A stretch of 16,699 nucleotides of DNA from a bacterium. Lineage in GTDB: Bacteria; Bacillota; Bacilli; Lactobacillales; Streptococcaceae. The stretch is from contig CAJNCI010000019.1 of the NCBI GenBank assembly GCA_905221215.1, positions 1 through 16,699 of the forward strand, in the 5' to 3' direction. The position numbers and the translations under genes are program-made. Below the pieces are notes generated by a model. It made no database searches. It saw only the letters and a list, made by a program, of their open reading frames with translations, and was not told the DNA's origin. Shown piece by piece: positions 1 through 9,757 of this stretch. Position 1 is the first letter of the stretch. Each line of letters starts with the position of its first letter.

Positions 1-1
1 T

Positions 2-43
2 ATCAAAAAAGAAAGGACGAAATTCGTCCTTTCTCGATCTTAG
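2..43 (+). CDS. ISL3-family transposase, C-terminal 13 residues only
   Basis: Reading from position 2 gives IKKERTKFVLSRS followed by TAG. This agrees with the C-terminus I remember for streptococcal ISL3-family transposases (ending in a KKERTKFVLSR-like motif). The stop is 33 bp before the outer end of the element, a normal position for this family. Everything upstream lies beyond the window, so it is unknown whether the gene is whole. The short length alone would not support a gene; the call rests on the match in sequence, frame and position with the adjoining inverted repeat. Confidence 0.6.
   Translation: MKKERTKFVLSRS
5..33 (-). terminator. Possible Rho-independent terminator for the lia operon, inside the IS end
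   Basis: A perfect 10-bp inverted repeat (11-20 with 24-33, 3-nt loop) is followed on the minus strand by six T residues (complement of 5-10). This is the expected form of an intrinsic terminator for leftward transcripts leaving liaR. It lies within the 3' end of the IS transposase gene, so the IS would be supplying it. No stronger terminator is visible between the liaR stop and this point; 86-106 is only a weak AT-rich hairpin without a following T-run. Confidence 0.6.
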
Positions 44-175
44 CTTTTCTTCAACCCACTACAGTTGACAAAGAGCCAAAATATTGTGAAAAAATTATTT
101 TATCACGCCAGAGGTGCTTACTCGCTTCTTTGATACTAAATCAAGTCATTTCTCCAACATTATTTTATATAACTA

Positions 176-808
176 CTAAAACTCTTCATGCCCCACCAAG
201 TGGTGCTGAAAGGCATAGACTGCTGCCTGAGTGCGGTCGCTGACCTCAAGTTTGGCAAGAATGTTGGACACATGGGTTTTGACCGTCTTGAGAGAGATAA
301 AGAGTTCATCTGCGATGCGCTGATTTTCGTAACCCTTGGCAATCAGTTGGAGAACGTCTCGCTCACGCGCAGTCAGGTCCTCATGTAGTTCTATGTGATT
401 GCGGTGGTATTCGACCTTTTTGCTGACCTCTCGCTCAATGGCAAGCTCCCCAGCAGCCACCTTACGGACAGCATGGAGCAATTCATCTGCACTAGAAGTC
501 TTGAGCATATAGCCTTTGGCACCAGCATTCAAGACCGGCATGATTTTTTCATTGTCCAAGTAAGAGGTCACAATCAAAATCTTGGCATCAGGCCATTCTT
601 TAAGGATGGCTAAGGTCGCGTCAATTCCATTCATCTCAGGCATGACAATATCCATGACAATGACATCTGGACGCAATTCCAAGGCCAAGTCAATACCTTG
701 AGACCCGTTTGCCGCCTCGCCCACAACTTCTACATCATCTTGGAGGTCAAAGTAGCTTTTCAAGCCCAATCGGACCATTTCATGGTCATCTACTAGTAAA
801 ATTCTCAT
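176..808 (-). CDS. liaR: LiaR-type response regulator (RR03), NarL/LuxR family
   Basis: A DNA-binding response regulator of the LiaFSR (VraTSR) envelope-stress system; phosphorylated by LiaS, it activates cell-wall stress genes. The 210-residue product has a receiver domain at about 1-120, with the acidic pair D7-D8, phospho-acceptor D53 in a VMDIVMPEMNG context, T81 and conserved K103. A LuxR-type helix-turn-helix follows at about 145-205 (LTARERDVL, then ISLKTVKTHVSNIL). I chose the ATG at 808 because AAAGGAG sits just upstream and the protein then begins MRILLVDDHE, as the family does; an upstream in-frame ATG at 856 lies inside liaS. It follows the liaS stop by 13 bp, so the two are co-transcribed and probably translationally linked. 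All key residues are present. Confidence 0.95.
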   Translation of the reverse strand: MRILLVDDHEMVRLGLKSYFDLQDDVEVVGEAANGSQGIDLALELRPDVIVMDIVMPEMNGIDATLAILKEWPDAKILIVTSYLDNEKIMPVLNAGAKGYMLKTSSADELLHAVRKVAAGELAIEREVSKKVEYHRNHIELHEDLTARERDVLQLIAKGYENQRIADELFISLKTVKTHVSNILAKLEVSDRTQAAVYAFQHHLVGHEEF

Positions 809-821
809 CTTTACTCCTTTA

Positions 822-1817
822 TCATTCCTTATCGAGCAAGGGAATACGGATATCAACTGCCAACCCTTGCTTAGGAGCTGTTAATAACTGAACCGTCCCT
901 GCCATATCTTCAACCCGTTCCTTGATGTTTCGCAGTCCATAACTCAAGTCGTCAAAACTCAACAGCTGGAAACCAATCCCATTGTCCACCACCTTCACCT
1001 GCAATTCAAGATCCGTCTGATAGAGATAGACATCCAAACAAGAGGCCTGGGCATGGCGTAAGGTATTGCTGATCAACTCCTGCAAAATGCGGAAAATATG
1101 CTCTTCAATCTTCTTGGGCAATTTCGTCACATTTTGCTTGAAACTAACCTTGAGATCACTCTTATCCTCAAGCTCTTTTAAAAGGATTTGAATCCCTTCT
1201 ATCAAGCTCTTTTGTTCCAATTCAACTGGGCGCAAATGCAGGAGCAAGACCCGTAAATCCTTCTGGGCTGTTTCAAGGATGGCTGTGACACTCTGCAACT
1301 GGATCTGTATCTTTTCTCTATCCAGTTTCAAAGCCTGCTGACTAACACCTGACAAAATCATGTGGGCAGCAAACAACTCCTGACTGACGGTATCGTGCAA
1401 ATCTCGAGCAATCCGCTTTCTTTCCTTCTCGATGATTTCCTCTTCCTGAGCAAGACTGTGATTTTCAGCTTTTTGAAGAGCCTCTGTCAAGAGGTTAAGT
1501 TTGCCTGACAAGGACTTGAAACTGGCATCCAAATCTGGATCTGAAACCTGAACCACTTCTTGCCCTGCCAACAAACGCTTGAGATTGGCCTGCATTTTTC
1601 TTAGAAAAAGCTCTTCGACACCTCGCCAAAACAGGGCTAAAAGACAGGTCATGGACATGCTGAATACCAACAACAAAAAGACAAATTTTTCTGTTTTTTC
1701 GACATCATGCAGAAAGATAGACCAATCAAAATCAAGGATTTCCAGCAAGCTGTGGGAGAGAAATAAGACAAATAGGACAGAGGTGAAGGCAATAATTACA
1801 TAAGCTTGCTTTTTCAT
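822..1817 (-). CDS. liaS: LiaS-type sensor histidine kinase (HK03)
   Basis: A membrane histidine kinase that autophosphorylates in response to envelope damage and passes phosphate to LiaR; LiaF is its usual inhibitor. The 331-residue protein has two membrane helices (about 6-27 and 45-64) with only a short loop between them, the intramembrane-sensing layout. A coiled linker (about 105-135) leads to a HisKA_3 dimerisation region with phospho-acceptor H141 in ARDLHDTVSQE. The HATPase domain shows the N-box around N251 (QELISNTLRHAQ), G1 DNGIGF at 278-283, and YGLRNIKERV at 293-302. The start ATG overlaps the liaF stop by 4 bp (ATGA), a typical coupling arrangement. Confidence 0.95.
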   Translation of the reverse strand: MKKQAYVIIAFTSVLFVLFLSHSLLEILDFDWSIFLHDVEKTEKFVFLLLVFSMSMTCLLALFWRGVEELFLRKMQANLKRLLAGQEVVQVSDPDLDASFKSLSGKLNLLTEALQKAENHSLAQEEEIIEKERKRIARDLHDTVSQELFAAHMILSGVSQQALKLDREKIQIQLQSVTAILETAQKDLRVLLLHLRPVELEQKSLIEGIQILLKELEDKSDLKVSFKQNVTKLPKKIEEHIFRILQELISNTLRHAQASCLDVYLYQTDLELQVKVVDNGIGFQLLSFDDLSYGLRNIKERVEDMAGTVQLLTAPKQGLAVDIRIPLLDKE

Positions 1818-2512
1818 CCTCTAACCACCTCCACATCGCCAATCATAGTGGTCAAGAGAATCTTGACGCTCTTGTTACTCTTGAGATAGTCTCTCGTTTC
1901 CTGATGATAGTGTTCATTGCGGAGGGCTCGCTTAGGCTGGTTGAAAAAAGTCAAATCTCCATAGAGACAGTTAACACTGAGACTGACTTCCACATCAACA
2001 GGTACAATAATTTTGGTTGTTCCTACCATCTTTCTGAGGATAATAACATTATCATGATTGGTTAGGATCACCCTCTCCAAATGAATGGTGTCCTTGCCCA
2101 TGAGGCGAAAAAGATTGATATCATCAAACTGGCAAGTCTGATAACTTGAAAAATGATGGAGATTTCTAAACCAACGATTTTTCTCCTTCTTAACCGTCAC
2201 TACCTCTTCAAAAACCAAATTGGTCTGCTCTTTTTCCTGATTCATCATCGGGTAAAGAAGAAATAGACTGTATATAACTGCAACAAAAATAGCTAGAATC
2301 ACAAAGGGATTGAGCATGACGATGAAAAAGAAGAGAATAGTTGCCACCACTAACAGAAGGTTATTGCCCTCTTTACCAGTGTAATAGCGAATCAAAAGTA
2401 AAAAGAGGAATAGAATCAGCAGAAAACGTGAAAAATGCTCTGACACCATCAAAATCAGAGCTCCCGTCAAAAGACAGGCTTCGATAAATAAAAAGATTTT
2501 AAATTTTCTCAT
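1814..2512 (-). CDS. liaF: LiaF-type membrane regulator of the LiaSR system
   Basis: A membrane protein that in Gram-positive bacteria holds LiaS inactive until the envelope is stressed. The 232-residue product has four hydrophobic segments packed into about the first 95 residues, with short connecting loops. A soluble C-terminal domain (about 110-232) is rich in beta-strand-like sequence such as DVEVSLSVNCLYGDL, as in the LiaF C-terminal family. I prefer the ATG at 2512 over the in-frame ATG at 2542: AAGGGAGAGG lies 8 bases before 2512, and the likely -10 box (2533-2538) lies downstream of 2542. It is the first gene of a liaF-liaS-liaR operon, separated from fni by a terminator. Confidence 0.9.
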   Translation of the reverse strand: MRKFKIFLFIEACLLTGALILMVSEHFSRFLLILFLFLLLIRYYTGKEGNNLLLVVATILFFFIVMLNPFVILAIFVAVIYSLFLLYPMMNQEKEQTNLVFEEVVTVKKEKNRWFRNLHHFSSYQTCQFDDINLFRLMGKDTIHLERVILTNHDNVIILRKMVGTTKIIVPVDVEVSLSVNCLYGDLTFFNQPKRALRNEHYHQETRDYLKSNKSVKILLTTMIGDVEVVRG

Positions 2513-2532
2513 AGGTTCATCCTCTCCCTTAT

Positions 2533-2541
2533 ATTTTATCA
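2533..2541 (-). promoter_or_regulatory. Extended -10 promoter for liaFSR
   Basis: The minus strand reads TGATAAAAT (TG at 2540-2541, TAAAAT at 2533-2538), an extended -10 element. No good -35 is seen 16-18 bp upstream. A start about 7 bp downstream would give a short leader with AAGGGAGAGG before the ATG at 2512. It lies just after the fni terminator, where a separate lia promoter is expected. I did not identify a LiaR operator with confidence. Confidence 0.5.
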
Positions 2542-2574
2542 CAATTCAAAAAAGTCACCTCGGTCTGAAGATGG

Positions 2575-4576
<2,002 letters not shown>

Positions 4577-4590
<14 letters not shown>

Positions 4591-5530
4591 CTTGGCTCAA
4601 ATCCTTTGTTTTTGACACAATCAAGCGATAACGCTGACTGAAGATTTCAGATAAATGCTCCAAGTCTTTCTCTTGACAGAGGACCTTAACATTGGGACCG
4701 GCATCCATGGTAAAGTAACAGGCCTCTCCTTGCTCACGGAGCTGGCGGACAAAGTCCATGGCTTCATAAGATACATCGGTCAGATAAGAAAAAGCTGGTG
4801 ATGCTGTTTTGGTCGTAGCGTGCATAGCAAGGGCATTTTTCTCTGTTAGTTCCCCAACCTTGACAAAGTTATTTTCTTTGAGGTAAACCAGCATATCCTG
4901 ATAATCCTTCTCAGACTGACGCACCCAGTCATCAAAGGTCGTCGAAGTTTCCACACAAAGTTTCATACCGTCACGGCTAGAAATTGGCTTTTTCTTGTCC
5001 TCTAGCACCAACATAATCATAGCTAGTTTCAAGTCTGTCTCCACAGGGTAAATTTCCCCGCTATCCTTATCCCAAGCGCCTAGTGGTCCATAAAAACTCC
5101 GAGAAGAAGATCCTGAGGCAAACTTAGCTTCCTGCGCCAGCTGGCTCCGATTTAAACCAAGCTTGAAATAAGCGTTGCAAGCCTTGACCAAGGCAGACAA
5201 ACCACTAGAACTTGAGGACAAGCCCGCTGCGGTAGGCATATTGTTTTGAGTGTCGATACGAACAAAACCCTCACCATCTGGACGGTAGCGGTCAATAATC
5301 TTACTCATCTTGGCATGCTCCGCCTCATTTTGTAGCTGACCATTGATATAAAAGGCATCAGCTGTCGCATCCGTCGGTAGCGGCGACAAAGTCGTCTCCG
5401 TATACATATTTTCCAAAGTCAGAGAGATACTGCTAGTAGCAGGCACCATCTCTTTTTCTTTTTTCTTTCCCCAATATTTGATAATAGCAATATTTGCGTA
5501 AGAACGTACTGTTACAGGCTCTCGATCCAT
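4577..5530 (-). CDS. mvaD: Diphosphomevalonate decarboxylase
   Basis: Uses ATP to phosphorylate and decarboxylate diphosphomevalonate, giving isopentenyl diphosphate. The 317-residue GHMP-fold protein begins with the family signature SYANIAIIKYWGK (10-22). It has the phosphate-binding PTAAGLSSSSSG (99-110), SGSSSRSFYG (139-148, with R144), and catalytic D276 in TMDAGPNVKV. All expected active-site residues are visible, and the length is standard. It overlaps mvaK1 by 19 bp and mvaK2 by 14 bp. The overlap with mvaK1 makes the ATG at 5530 the natural start, since the family N-terminus is complete from there. Confidence 0.97.
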
Positions 5531-6390
5531 GTCTGAACAGCTCCTTTCTCTTCTAATCTTTCTGCTAGTTCTTGAGCTTGAGTCAAATTGGTTGCCAAGG
5601 CTATAATACAGCCTCCTAGCCCACCACCGCTCATCTTGGCACCCAGAGCACCATGGCTAAGAGCCGTTTCAACGAGGGAGTCTGCCTCAGGGCTACTAAC
5701 ACCAATTTCTTTTAAGTGTAAATGCGCTTGACTGAGGATTTGCCCCAGTCCTTCAGCATCTTTTCGTGAAATCGCATCCTCTGCCTGCTGGGTCAATTCT
5801 CCCAAGGCATGTAAAAACGGTAGGGCATCCTTACCCTTACTTTGAACCACTTGGATAGCTTCACGAGTATGGCCATAAACGCCTGTATCTGCAATCACCA
5901 AATAGGCGGATAAGTTCATCTCAAGCTCTGTAAATCCTACGTTCTTAATAAAGCGAATAGGCTGGTCACTGAGACAGGTCTTGGCATCCAAACCACTAGG
6001 ATTCATATGGGCAATCATCTCAGCCCGATTGACCAAGATTTCTAGTACATCATGAGGCAGATCAGCCTCATAATAGTCAAATACCGCACGTATGGCCGCT
6101 ATACTGATAGCAGCTGACGAACCCATTCCCCGTTTTTCAGGGATAGCCGAGTCAACCTCACAGCGAATGCAGGCTTCTTTGATATCCAAATACTCCAGTG
6201 AAGCATAAACTGCCATGGACAAGGTATCCTCCTCATAGAGACGCCAAGGACTCGCTGCAGGAACTACCTTACAAGTCACCTCCACCTCCAAAAGAGGCAG
6301 GGAAATGGCAGGATAACCGTAAACGACCGCATGCTCCCCTATTAAAATAATCTTACTATGTGCCTGACCGACACCAATTTTTTTTGTCAT
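5512..6390 (-). CDS. mvaK1: Mevalonate kinase
   Basis: Phosphorylates mevalonate to 5-phosphomevalonate, the entry step of this operon. The 292-residue GHMP kinase shows AHSKIILIGEHAVVYG (10-25), the ATP loop PEKRGMGSSAA (84-94), catalytic D135 in MNPSGLDAKT, and the C-terminal motif KMSGGGLGGC (252-261). The pneumococcal enzyme is known to be feedback-inhibited by diphosphomevalonate; whether this one is cannot be read from the sequence. AAAGGA lies just upstream of the ATG at 6390. As the first gene of the operon it is preceded by a candidate promoter and a small leader hairpin. No HMG-CoA synthase or reductase gene is in the window; in streptococci these are encoded elsewhere. Confidence 0.96.
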   Translation of the reverse strand: MTKKIGVGQAHSKIILIGEHAVVYGYPAISLPLLEVEVTCKVVPAASPWRLYEEDTLSMAVYASLEYLDIKEACIRCEVDSAIPEKRGMGSSAAISIAAIRAVFDYYEADLPHDVLEILVNRAEMIAHMNPSGLDAKTCLSDQPIRFIKNVGFTELEMNLSAYLVIADTGVYGHTREAIQVVQSKGKDALPFLHALGELTQQAEDAISRKDAEGLGQILSQAHLHLKEIGVSSPEADSLVETALSHGALGAKMSGGGLGGCIIALATNLTQAQELAERLEEKGAVQTWIESL

Positions 6391-6404
6391 TTTTTCCTTT
6401 TACT

Positions 6405-6421
6405 AGACGAAAAAGCCGTCT
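6405..6421 (-). other. Small leader hairpin ahead of mvaK1
   Basis: On the minus strand AGACG and CGTCT form a 5-bp stem around a T-rich 7-nt loop, within the untranslated leader and about 15 bases before the mvaK1 start. It may be a weak structural element or chance. No T-run follows that would make it a terminator. Confidence 0.25.
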
Positions 6422-6460
6422 TATTTTTCATACAAGTATTAATTCTTTCCTATCTATTTT

Positions 6461-6466
6461 ATTATA
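6461..6466 (-). promoter_or_regulatory. Candidate -10 box for the mevalonate operon
   Basis: A perfect TATAAT on the minus strand, about 70 bp upstream of mvaK1 and directly after the terminator of the choline-binding protein gene. No good -35 is present 17 bp upstream (AACAAT at best, inside the terminator stem). Its position is right for the operon promoter. Confidence 0.45.
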
Positions 6467-6473
6467 TTTTCAC

Positions 6474-6504
6474 AAAAAAAGCGATTGTTTCCATTCACAA
6501 TCGC
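6474..6504 (-). terminator. Rho-independent terminator of the choline-binding protein gene
   Basis: GCGATTGT (complement of 6497-6504) pairs with ACAATCGC (complement of 6481-6488) around an 8-nt loop, followed on the minus strand by seven T residues. It begins 8 bases after the stop codon. Confidence 0.85.
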
Positions 6505-6512
6505 CTCTTTCA

Positions 6513-7454
6513 TTATTGAACCCATTCGCCATTATAGTTGACAGAATAGCCATCTACAGTCGTATTTACTGCCAAGACACCTGAACTATAAGCATAGTAC
6601 CATTTACTACCGACCTGGAACCAACCAGTGACCATAGATCCTGATGAACGGAGATAGTACCACTTGTTACCAAGGTATTGCCAGCCCGTTTTCATATCAC
6701 CATTTTCAGCATCTAAATAGTACCAAGTTGAGCCTTCTTGATACCAGCCAGTTGCCATTGCACCTGATGAACGGAGGTAGTACCACTTATTTCCAAGTTG
6801 TTTCCAACCAGTTTGCATTGTAGCAGTTGTTGGATCTAGATAGTACCAAGTTGAGTTATCATTGATCCAGCCACGCACTAGCTCCCCAACCGTCAAACTG
6901 TCGATACGAGCATCGAAGCTACCATCCTCCTGTAAATAATACCAATGCCCTTCGTCAGAAATCCAACCGGTTTTTAAAGTGTGATAGCTACGCTGATCTT
7001 CAAAATAATAGGTTCGTTTCTCTGCTGGGGTATCATATTGTTCCCCATGATGTTTGTTGGTATTGGTAGCAGTTTTTGCCTCTAAAACTTGCTTGCCAAC
7101 AAATTCTTGTAGTACGCCATCTTGATTAAAGTAATACCATCTTGGCATTGGCATAGATTCTAATCTTAAACCATTTGGGTAAGGACCAATTGTACTACCT
7201 TTAGATGGAAACGGGATATATTGCCAGCCAACAACCATCTCTCCTGATACATGATCAAAATAATAGTACTTGCCATCAATCACTCGCCAAGCCGTTTCTT
7301 TGATGTCACCCTTCTTGTAGTAGGTTCTACCATTTTCTTGGACAAATTGCCAACCTTCCGAATCAGCATCATCCGCCAATACTGCACTTGTTGCTAGCAA
7401 ACCAAAGAAAAAGAATGCTAATGCGATCTGCATCAATTTTTTTACTATTTTCAT
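6513..7454 (-). CDS. Choline-binding surface protein (CbpC/CbpF/CbpJ type)
   Basis: A secreted 313-residue protein expected to bind phosphocholine on teichoic acids. Residues 1-27 form a signal peptide (KK near the start, hydrophobic FFFFGLLATSAVLA, then DD). The mature part is nearly all choline-binding repeats. Four canonical units run from about 216 to 296, each starting GW with a WYY core. Modified units lie at about 34-75, 105-120 and 148-215, and an irregular middle (about 80-150) contains the EFVGKQVLEAKTATNTNKHHGE-type stretch that I associate with pneumococcal CbpF. There is no LPXTG motif and no recognisable enzyme domain. Pneumococcal genomes carry CbpC/CbpJ at this position beside ritR, but the paralogues are too alike to choose one by eye. 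It has its own promoter, GGAGG ribosome-binding site and terminator. Confidence 0.92.
   Translation of the reverse strand: MKIVKKLMQIALAFFFFGLLATSAVLADDADSEGWQFVQENGRTYYKKGDIKETAWRVIDGKYYYFDHVSGEMVVGWQYIPFPSKGSTIGPYPNGLRLESMPMPRWYYFNQDGVLQEFVGKQVLEAKTATNTNKHHGEQYDTPAEKRTYYFEDQRSYHTLKTGWISDEGHWYYLQEDGSFDARIDSLTVGELVRGWINDNSTWYYLDPTTATMQTGWKQLGNKWYYLRSSGAMATGWYQEGSTWYYLDAENGDMKTGWQYLGNKWYYLRSSGSMVTGWFQVGSKWYYAYSSGVLAVNTTVDGYSVNYNGEWVQ
6567..6809 (-). repeat. Tandem choline-binding repeat block within the cbp gene
   Basis: Four repeats of about 60-63 bp encode the canonical 20-21 residue choline-binding units. The pair at 6750-6809 and 6627-6686 is closely similar at the DNA level, 123 bp apart (both encode GNKWYYLRSSG). 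Such repeats change copy number and recombine between cbp paralogues. Confidence 0.85.
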
Positions 7455-7475
7455 TAGACCTATCCTCCATAACTG

Positions 7476-7504
7476 ATTGTAGCAAATACAAAATTTTATG
7501 TCAA
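7476..7504 (-). promoter_or_regulatory. Near-consensus sigma-A promoter of the choline-binding protein gene
   Basis: The minus strand has TTGACA (7499-7504), a 17-bp spacer, then TACAAT (7476-7481). GGAGG (7464-7468) lies 9 bases before the ATG at 7454, so the untranslated leader is short. This is the best-matching promoter in the window and predicts strong constitutive expression unless an overlapping regulator acts. Confidence 0.88.
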
Positions 7505-7522
7505 TATATAGAACACCCCCTC

Positions 7523-7546
7523 AAAAAAAAGCAGTTACATAACTGC
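7523..7546 (-). terminator. Rho-independent terminator after ritR
   Basis: On the minus strand GCAGTT (7541-7546) pairs with AACTGC (7531-7536) across a 4-nt loop, followed by eight T residues. A second copy of GCAGTT just upstream (7547-7552) could pair with the same 3' arm. It begins about 10 bases after the ritR stop. Confidence 0.85.
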
Positions 7547-7556
7547 AACTGCTTTT

Positions 7557-8246
7557 CTATTCTTGCATGGTGTAACCGACACCACGAACGGTTTTAATGT
7601 AGCTTTTCTGACCTTTTACATCCAGCTTGCTACGTAAATAACGGATATAGACATCCACGATATTGGTTTCGGTCGCACTTTCATACTTCCAGACACTTTC
7701 CAACAACTGCTCACGAGTTAACACTTTCTTACTTCCCATAAGAGTAGCCAAAAGGTCATACTCACGACGAGTCAGAGCAATCATCTCCTCGCCACGATAA
7801 ACGGTATGATGTTCTACATCCATACGCAAATTGCGGTAAGATGTTGGAACCTTCATCTGACTACAGTGTTGGTCGATGAAGTCCCGACCTCGGAAAATTG
7901 CTGAAATACGATCTACCAGATTATCAATGATTACTGGCTTATAGATGTAAGAAACGGCAAAGCGTTGGATTGTCTCAAGCTGGTCTTGCAATTCTTCACG
8001 ATGGTCCAAGACCATGATGACTGAAGCCGGCTTAGTCCGACTCAGCCTATCTGCAAAATCCTGGGCTGTCATATCCCCCAGATGAGCATTCAATAAAATC
8101 AAGTCATAGTCTGTCTGAAGAGCCATGGAGAGGGCTTTTTGCCCCTCCTCAACCTGATCAACTCGGTATTGCTCTTTTTGGAGTTCCAAACTTAAAAAAT
8201 GAGCTAGATTTCGTTCTTTCTCAAGTAATAAAATCCGTTTCCCCAT
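7557..8246 (-). CDS. ritR: Orphan redox-responsive response regulator RitR
   Basis: An OmpR/PhoB-type DNA-binding regulator known in pneumococcus as a repressor of iron transport, without a partner kinase. In this 229-residue protein the phospho-acceptor position holds N53 (context LILLNAHLG) instead of Asp, and the usual acidic pair is replaced by E9-K10, so classical phosphorylation is not expected. C128 lies in the linker (DQHCSQ); in pneumococcal RitR this Cys is reported to be oxidised, driving dimerisation and DNA binding. The winged-helix domain spans about 135-229 (ALTRREYDLLATL, TNIVDVYIRYLRSKL, VRGVGYTMQE). It starts 11 bp after the gnd stop with only a weak AAGTAGG ribosome-binding sequence. 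No kinase gene is adjacent. Confidence 0.93.
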   Translation of the reverse strand: MGKRILLLEKERNLAHFLSLELQKEQYRVDQVEEGQKALSMALQTDYDLILLNAHLGDMTAQDFADRLSRTKPASVIMVLDHREELQDQLETIQRFAVSYIYKPVIIDNLVDRISAIFRGRDFIDQHCSQMKVPTSYRNLRMDVEHHTVYRGEEMIALTRREYDLLATLMGSKKVLTREQLLESVWKYESATETNIVDVYIRYLRSKLDVKGQKSYIKTVRGVGYTMQE

Positions 8247-8257
8247 GGCAGACCTAC

Positions 8258-9682
8258 TTATTTTTCGTCATACCAAGAGTAGTGGAATGTTCCTTCTTTG
8301 TCTTTACGTTGGTAAGTGTGAGCACCAAAGTAGTCACGTTGCGCTTGGATCAAATTAGCTGGAAGGTCAGCTGAACGGTAGCTATCATAGTAAGTAATAG
8401 CTGCTGAGAAGGTTGGTACTGGTACACCAGCTTGAACAGCAAGAGCTACGATATCACGCACTGCTTGTTGGTACTTAGCAGTAACATCCAAGAAGTACTC
8501 ATCCAAAAGAAGGTTAGCAAGGTCTGCATCACGGTTGTAAGCATCTGTAATCTTTTGCAAGAAACGAGAACGGATGATACAGCCATCACGCCAGATAGAT
8601 GCGATGTCCGCAAATGGCAAGTTCCAGTTGTTTTCTTTAGAAGCTACACGCAATTGAGCAAAACCTTGTGCGTATGAAATGATTTTTGAGAAGTAAAGAG
8701 CTTGACGGATCTTTTCAATCAACTCAGCCTTGTCTCCTTCAAATTTGAAGGCAGCTGGTTTTGGAAGAACCTTGCTAGCATGCACACGTTCTTCTTTGTA
8801 AGTTGAAATGTATCGTGCAAATACTGACTCAGTGATGAGTGACAATGGCACACCAAGGTCAAGTGATGATTGGCTAGTCCATTTACCAGTTCCCTTGTTA
8901 CCTGCAGCATCAAGGATGTAGTCTACGATTGGTCCGTCTTGGCCTTCATCGTCTTTACGGCTCAAGATGTCAGCTGTGATTTCGATCAAGTAGCTGTCCA
9001 ATTCACCCTTGTTCCACTCAGTAAAGATTTCAGCCATATCTTCTGCAGAAAGGCCTAGCAAGTGTTGCATCAAGTCATAGCTTTCTGCGATCAATTGCAT
9101 ATCACCATACTCGATACCGTTGTGGACCATTTTCACATAGTGACCAGCTCCATCAGGACCGATGTAAGTCACACATGGTTTGCCATCTTCTGGTGCTTTA
9201 GCTGAGATTTCTTCAAGAACATCTGCAACCAATTCGTAGGCTTCTTTTTGTCCACCAGGCATGATAGAAGGACCTTCAAGGGCACCTTTTTCACCACCAG
9301 AAACCCCAGTACCGATAAAGTTGATACCTGAGTTTGCCAATTCTTCATTACGACGGATGGTATCTTTGTAGAAAGTGTTCCCTCCGTCGATCAAGATATC
9401 CCCTTTGTCAAGGTGTGGAAGAAGGGCTTGGATAGTAGCATCTGTACCAGGTCCAGCTTGAACCATCAGCATGATACGACGAGGTTTTTCGATTGAGTTT
9501 ACAAAACTTTCAACATCATAGCTTGGTACAAAGTTCTTTTCAGGATGGCAAGCAATTACATCTTCAGTTTTTTCTTTACTACGATTGTAGATAGCAACTG
9601 TGTAACCACGTGATTCAATATTAAGGGCAAGGTTACGGCCCATTACGGCCATACCTACGACACCAAAGTTAGCTTTTGTCAT
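8258..9682 (-). CDS. gnd: 6-phosphogluconate dehydrogenase, decarboxylating
   Basis: Oxidative pentose-phosphate enzyme that converts 6-phosphogluconate and NADP+ to ribulose 5-phosphate, CO2 and NADPH. The 474-residue protein has the N-terminal Rossmann signature [14 protein letters not shown] (7-20), substrate-binding SGG at 128-130 ([19 protein letters not shown]), catalytic K184 and E191 in [16 protein letters not shown], and a full all-alpha C-terminal domain. Length and motifs are those of the usual dimeric enzyme. GAGGAG precedes the ATG at 9682 and a candidate promoter lies just upstream. ritR follows within 11 bp, so an NADPH-producing enzyme and a thiol-redox regulator share a transcript. 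Confidence 0.97.
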   Translation of the reverse strand: MTKANFGVVGMAVMGRNLALNIESRGYTVAIYNRSKEKTEDVIACHPEKNFVPSYDVESFVNSIEKPRRIMLMVQAGPGTDATIQALLPHLDKGDILIDGGNTFYKDTIRRNEELANSGINFIGTGVSGGEKGALEGPSIMPGGQKEAYELVADVLEEISAKAPEDGKPCVTYIGPDGAGHYVKMVHNGIEYGDMQLIAESYDLMQHLLGLSAEDMAEIFTEWNKGELDSYLIEITADILSRKDDEGQDGPIVDYILDAAGNKGTGKWTSQSSLDLGVPLSLITESVFARYISTYKEERVHASKVLPKPAAFKFEGDKAELIEKIRQALYFSKIISYAQGFAQLRVASKENNWNLPFADIASIWRDGCIIRSRFLQKITDAYNRDADLANLLLDEYFLDVTAKYQQAVRDIVALAVQAGVPVPTFSAAITYYDSYRSADLPANLIQAQRDYFGAHTYQRKDKEGTFHYSWYDEK

Positions 9683-9710
9683 TTGACACTCCTCTTGTTT
9701 GATTTGTTTT

Positions 9711-9719
9711 ATTTTATCA
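9711..9719 (-). promoter_or_regulatory. Extended -10 promoter for gnd-ritR
   Basis: The minus strand reads TGATAAAAT, identical to the element ahead of liaF, about 30 bp before the gnd start. The -35 region is poor. No terminator is visible between mapZ and this site, so read-through from mapZ is also possible. Confidence 0.5.
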
Positions 9720-9757
9720 TTTTTACTTTTGAAAAGAAAGAATTTTGTAACGACTGC

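Larger units (their letters stand above)
1..77 (+). mobile_element. Right end of an ISL3-family insertion sequence (IS1167-like), cut by the window edge
   Basis: The segment holds the last codons of a plus-strand transposase (stop at 41-43), then a terminal inverted repeat ending in AGAGCC at 72-77. Read outward-in on the minus strand the end is GGCTCT, 8 bases, TGTAGTGGGT. The same layout recurs at 16589-16612. ISL3-family elements are known to have ends starting GG and to make 8-bp target duplications; 78-85 (aaaatatt) would be one copy, but the partner lies outside the window. The family assignment rests on my recollection of streptococcal ISL3 ends and of the transposase C-terminus. Whether the copy is intact cannot be judged. 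Confidence 0.65.

Noticed and set aside
86..106. AT-rich inverted repeat as the lia terminator
   Set aside because: The stem is nearly all A-T with a mismatch and lacks a following T-run; the stem at 5-33 is a better candidate.
52..140. Minus-strand open frame after liaR (contains SIKEASKHLWRDK), possibly a remnant of a gene such as the alkD-like gene I recall downstream of RR03 in pneumococcus
   Set aside because: It has no start codon or ribosome-binding site, runs into the IS inverted repeat, and the resemblance to an AlkD C-terminus is too short to support.
6567..6809. Regular DNA repeats that could suggest a CRISPR-like array
   Set aside because: The repeats are in frame and encode choline-binding units with GW and WYY motifs; there are no spacers or cas genes.
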